Of a stretch of DNA of 64,000 nucleotides, positions 60,788 to 64,000 are shown in pieces. Position 1 is the stretch's first letter. Each line of letters starts with the position of its first letter. The translations under genes were made by a program, and so were the position numbers. The notes under the pieces were generated by a model, which ran no database searches, was not told the DNA's origin, and saw nothing but the letters and a program-made list of their open reading frames with translations. Source of the DNA: Grifola frondosa (taxonomy: Eukaryota; Basidiomycota; Agaricomycetes; Polyporales; Grifolaceae); NCBI GenBank assembly GCA_001683735.1, contig LUGG01000007.1, positions 1,798,001-1,862,000 on the forward strand, read 5' to 3'.

Positions 60788-61037
60788 GGCTATTGTTGAT
60801 GAATGTCTGTAGAACGAATCAGGGCATCAGCAATCGTTTTCTACCGTGGAGGTGAGCTCGATTTACTTCAGGTGCTGAGCGAACGAAATGCTGATGCAGA
60901 GAAACTGCTGAGGAACGGGGACATGGAAATGGGCTTATATGCTCGCTCGTGGCGTCTACCGAGTCGTGTCGAACTCAGCACACCTTGAGGTTTCTTTGTG
61001 GTTCTCTTCTTTTCTTTCATTTTCTCACCTCAGGTCG

Positions 61038-61073
61038 AACGTTAACAATTCCAGTGGGCCAATCATATGGTCC
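61038..61073 (-). promoter_or_regulatory. Conserved upstream box of the LP-repeat genes (member 3)
   Basis: aacgttaacaattccagt followed by gggccaatcatatggtc, about 251 nt upstream of the ATG; third instance of the shared box. Confidence 0.55.
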
Positions 61074-61670
61074 AGAGAATTGTCGGACAATCAAGATCAT
61101 TGTACCAGCCGCATGGTCATGTAGCCCATTCAACCAATATAGCATTCTTTCTCGTCGAAATTTTCAACGTTGGTTTGATGTTCGAAAGGGAGGCGTGAGG
61201 ATCGCCGAAGATCACTGACCATTTTTACCAAAGACAGGCGTTGTCATTGGCTTGTTAAACGTTCCCGACTTCGGTTTGCTTGTCAGAATAGTCGAACACA
61301 CGTTCCGACGCCCCGAACCTATTTCCTGGCTCCATGTCGGTGTGTCGGCCTCGTGCATGAATTTTTGTCACGACGGCGTACTCGACTTACTATGTCTCTT
61401 TTTCAGCGAACGTCATTCAAACTCTTTCACGACTAATTGTGAACGGCCGTCGTGGATGAATACCCAAAGATCCTTCATTTTGCCGATTTGGTGAGTTGTA
61501 CGATCATCGCTATGTTCATGTGGATGCTCTATTCTCGCTGACGTTGCCCTTGAGTTTGGTAAAACCTGCTGCGCAAACTCCCACCCCCCTGCAGAAGTGA
61601 ACGGCCCTTCACATGCAACGCCTCATGTGCCGCTTCCTCATTTGACTTGGCGAGGTGTCGCTACTCCAAA

Positions 61671-64000
61671 TCTTCTGATGGTCTGCACTTCCGTCGCGTA
61701 AATAGGTATTGATTTCCACGGGAAAGGTTGGCGAATCATGTCCGTGGCATCCGCGCCTTTCATCAGCGCTGGCCATCGGACGCTGCCGGCAAGTGAGGGA
61801 CGGACCATAGACTGTCACGGTCGCAATCCAGGAACGAGAATGATTCATGAAAACGTATGTCAAATTGCTCATGGATTGGCCATATTCATGATGCGAACTT
61901 CCTGCAGTTCTCCGTTCTTCCAGCGAAACTCCATTCGGAATACCTTTATAACCAGGTCAACGACCTGAATCCTGGTCCCATTGTTCCGTAGCAGTACCAT
62001 GAGACAAATTATCAGTTAAGTTAGCTGGCTCCGACGCTGTTTGCCGGTGGAAGTGTCCAAACATCCCGCGCTCCCGAAGGCTCTGCGGAATGCTCGTCAT
62101 ATGCTCGGGCATTCCATGTGGACGCCGACGATCCTCGACACCCCTACCGGCATTCCCCGCTCAGTAATCACCACCTTAGTGGACATGGCTAAGGAATCTA
62201 TATCGAACCCTCGAGCAACTAAGAATATCATTCCCACACCACATACGCTCCGGTCGGTTGCGACTCCAGCTGATCCCTCAATTTATCAACGAAGGCGAAC
62301 CCCCTACTTCACGCGAATATGGTGGATGACTTCGCTTAGAACGGTGTCAGTAAGTTACGAAGCATTTAATCTATTCCTGAGACATTCGCTGATCATTGCT
62401 CATACTCTTCTGATAGCGCCGAAGTTTCACGGACAATCCAAAGCAAACTGGATCAGGCATATCGCACAAAGAGGAATGACCAACTTCATTGAGGCCGAGA
62501 AAATGCGTGCGGTGACTATATTGTGCGTGCGGCTGGCAGCAGATACTCACTAACATTTTCAAGTAGATGCATAGCGTGAGCATCCATAGCTCAGCTCAGG
62601 CACCCTTGGTCCCGCTGACGTTCGTTTCGGGACGACATGTCAGCGATAAAGGAGGCTTTACAATGCTCCACTGTGAGATTTGGTGGAGAAGTGAGTTGTC
62701 GTGGTTCAATGGGGTGTCTTATTTTTACGCATGCTGGGCAGTTAAGCTATCTTCTTGTGACTTTCGAAGCACATTTGCATCCGTCTGTGCTACCGTACAG
62801 ACACGCCCTTTCCTTAGGGGATCATGGTCTTCAATTTCCACAGCGACGGCAACCCGTCTCGGATGTTGCTGGCTATGTCGCTATAAGCATATATAGCTCA
62901 CATAGATACTCGCGGAGCTAACGATGTCATTTCCGACGAAGATCCTGAAGCTCATGTACAAATATTCCGTGGAGCGGGAACATTGTCAGAGAAAGCCGCC
63001 TTCGTGAATAGAAGCTGTGGCGCTGTGTAAAAAAGGCGCTTACGAAGGTTCGCGTGTGCAAGCCCGGTAGATATCAGACGTCCGTATGTATAATTCAATT
63101 TTCATTCAATTGCCCTATGTAATGATCATACATCATCGAATTCAGGGAGCGTTCTCGAGGAGAGAACAGCGAGTTTTTTTGCTAGACTCAGCAACTTGAT
63201 TTCAGGTGTGCCTGATGACCTCACTGCTCTCTATATATGTATCGGTTGCAGAAAACGATGGAAGGTATCGTTCTGCCTTCTGTCGGTAGTTTCACCGTGA
63301 TAAATTTCTCCACCTTTCTGAGAGTAATGCGGCGAGTGCGGTTACCGTGTGTGAATCGTGATTGGAGAAACGATGAACGTGTCATGGTAGGTCGGCATTT
63401 GCACATAGACGAACACTGGCAAGTACTCACGTGTGTGGCCATATTCAGGCTGAACGCTTACACCACGGATCCAAGTACCGGCCTTGAATGTCCACTCTCA
63501 GCGCGGACCGAATTCCACAGTCTATAGTTCAGGCGCGATTGGTTGACTGCTGCGCAGATTCGTTCAGCACGGGATGAACGCCTGGATACATAGCTATGCT
63601 TAATGGACACAAGGAACAATCTCGGGCTGATATCTGTGTGTGTATGGCCTTTCCAAAGGCGCAAGCGGTGTAGGTAGTACAAGCGACAGGGTGTTTGGAC
63701 GACACAGCTGATACACGATCAATCATATATCGTATTTGGAATGCAAGTGCAATTTCCAAATTCTCATACATGTCAGCATTAACGAAATAGTCAAGATACG
63801 CGCAGATATTCGAGCTCCTCTCACAATGACACAACGTGTTTCAATTTCTCGAAGTCGCTCCCCTCTGTGGCACTGACGTGATTATTGCGCACAGATGCAC
63901 TCTACGCCTCTTTCTTAACATCAACATATTTTCAGATAACGTTATGTGTCTTTCATGTTCCGCGCTGGTGCGGACAAATAACCGGGATGGTCGTGAAAAC
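61671..64000. other. 2.3 kb end region without a recognised gene
   Basis: Moderately long frames exist (for example 170 codons on the plus strand at 62041-62553, and about 95 at 62637-62921 and 63237-63527) but none matches a family I recognise. Splice-like sites are present, so an unrecognised gene is possible. I cannot support a model. Confidence 0.4.

Larger units (their letters stand above)
60030..61670. repeat. Tandem duplication unit II (LP-repeat gene)
   Basis: Second unit of the pair, colinear with 58440-60020, including coding and upstream sequences. Confidence 0.8.

Noticed and set aside
62041..62553. Possible cytochrome P450 fragment
   Set aside because: A short AGSD-like word appears nearby, but there is no heme-binding FxxGxxxC motif or ExxR motif, and the frames do not join.

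Overview
The window looks like nuclear DNA of a filamentous basidiomycete, probably an Agaricomycete of polypore type. Genes are split by many 45-65 nt GT-AG introns, three tRNA genes carry short anticodon-loop introns, and the gene families are typical of mushrooms: DUF6533 and DUF6534 membrane proteins, F-box proteins, HSP70-12A-like ATPases, GMC oxidoreductases, GH16 glucanases, and PIF/Harbinger and hAT DNA transposons. This assignment is inference; no ribosomal or barcode locus is present.

Layout. 0.27-2.6 kb: HSP70-like ATPase gene. 3.0-3.3 kb: relic of a RecQ/DEAD-type helicase. 3.84 kb: tRNA-Glu. 4.1-5.7 kb: decayed F-box gene. 6.26-30.7 kb: a candidate secondary-metabolite neighbourhood. 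It holds an MFS transporter, tRNA-Val, a DUF6534 membrane protein, a GMC oxidoreductase, a large reducing polyketide synthase (KS-AT-DH-degenerate ER-KR-ACP-terminal reductase), a second damaged DUF6534 gene and a second GMC oxidoreductase. 31.2-32.3 kb: conserved hypothetical gene. 33.5-45.9 kb: a DUF6533 gene and two direct copies of a segment carrying a GH16 beta-glucanase gene (left copy broken, right copy intact). The two copies are separated by a 5,445 bp PIF/Harbinger transposon with perfect 69 bp terminal inverted repeats and a TTA target duplication. The transposon carries a Myb/SANT-like gene and a DDE transposase gene, and holds a nested hairpin MITE, a nested hAT-type MITE and an unexplained 1.2 kb insert. 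47.2-48.2 kb: cytochrome c oxidase subunit VIII and tRNA-Thr. 48.4 kb and 58.4-61.7 kb: three paralogous small secreted proteins with Leu-Pro repeats, two of them in a tandem duplication; all three share an upstream sequence box. 51.1 kb: M35 metalloprotease. 53.8 kb: second DUF6533 gene. 56.0-56.6 kb: small PPPY-motif membrane protein. 57.6 kb: small acidic protein.

How the genes could work together. The synthase assembles and partly reduces a polyketide chain, then releases it from the ACP through its C-terminal reductase as an aldehyde or alcohol. The two GMC oxidoreductases would oxidise alcohol or aldehyde groups, and the MFS protein could export product or import precursor. This pathway is inferred from gene content only.

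A caution for the whole window: many well-conserved genes are interrupted by one isolated one-base frameshift, most often a missing base. This fits either consensus sequencing errors or recent gene decay. Frameshifts are stated gene by gene and nothing has been restored.
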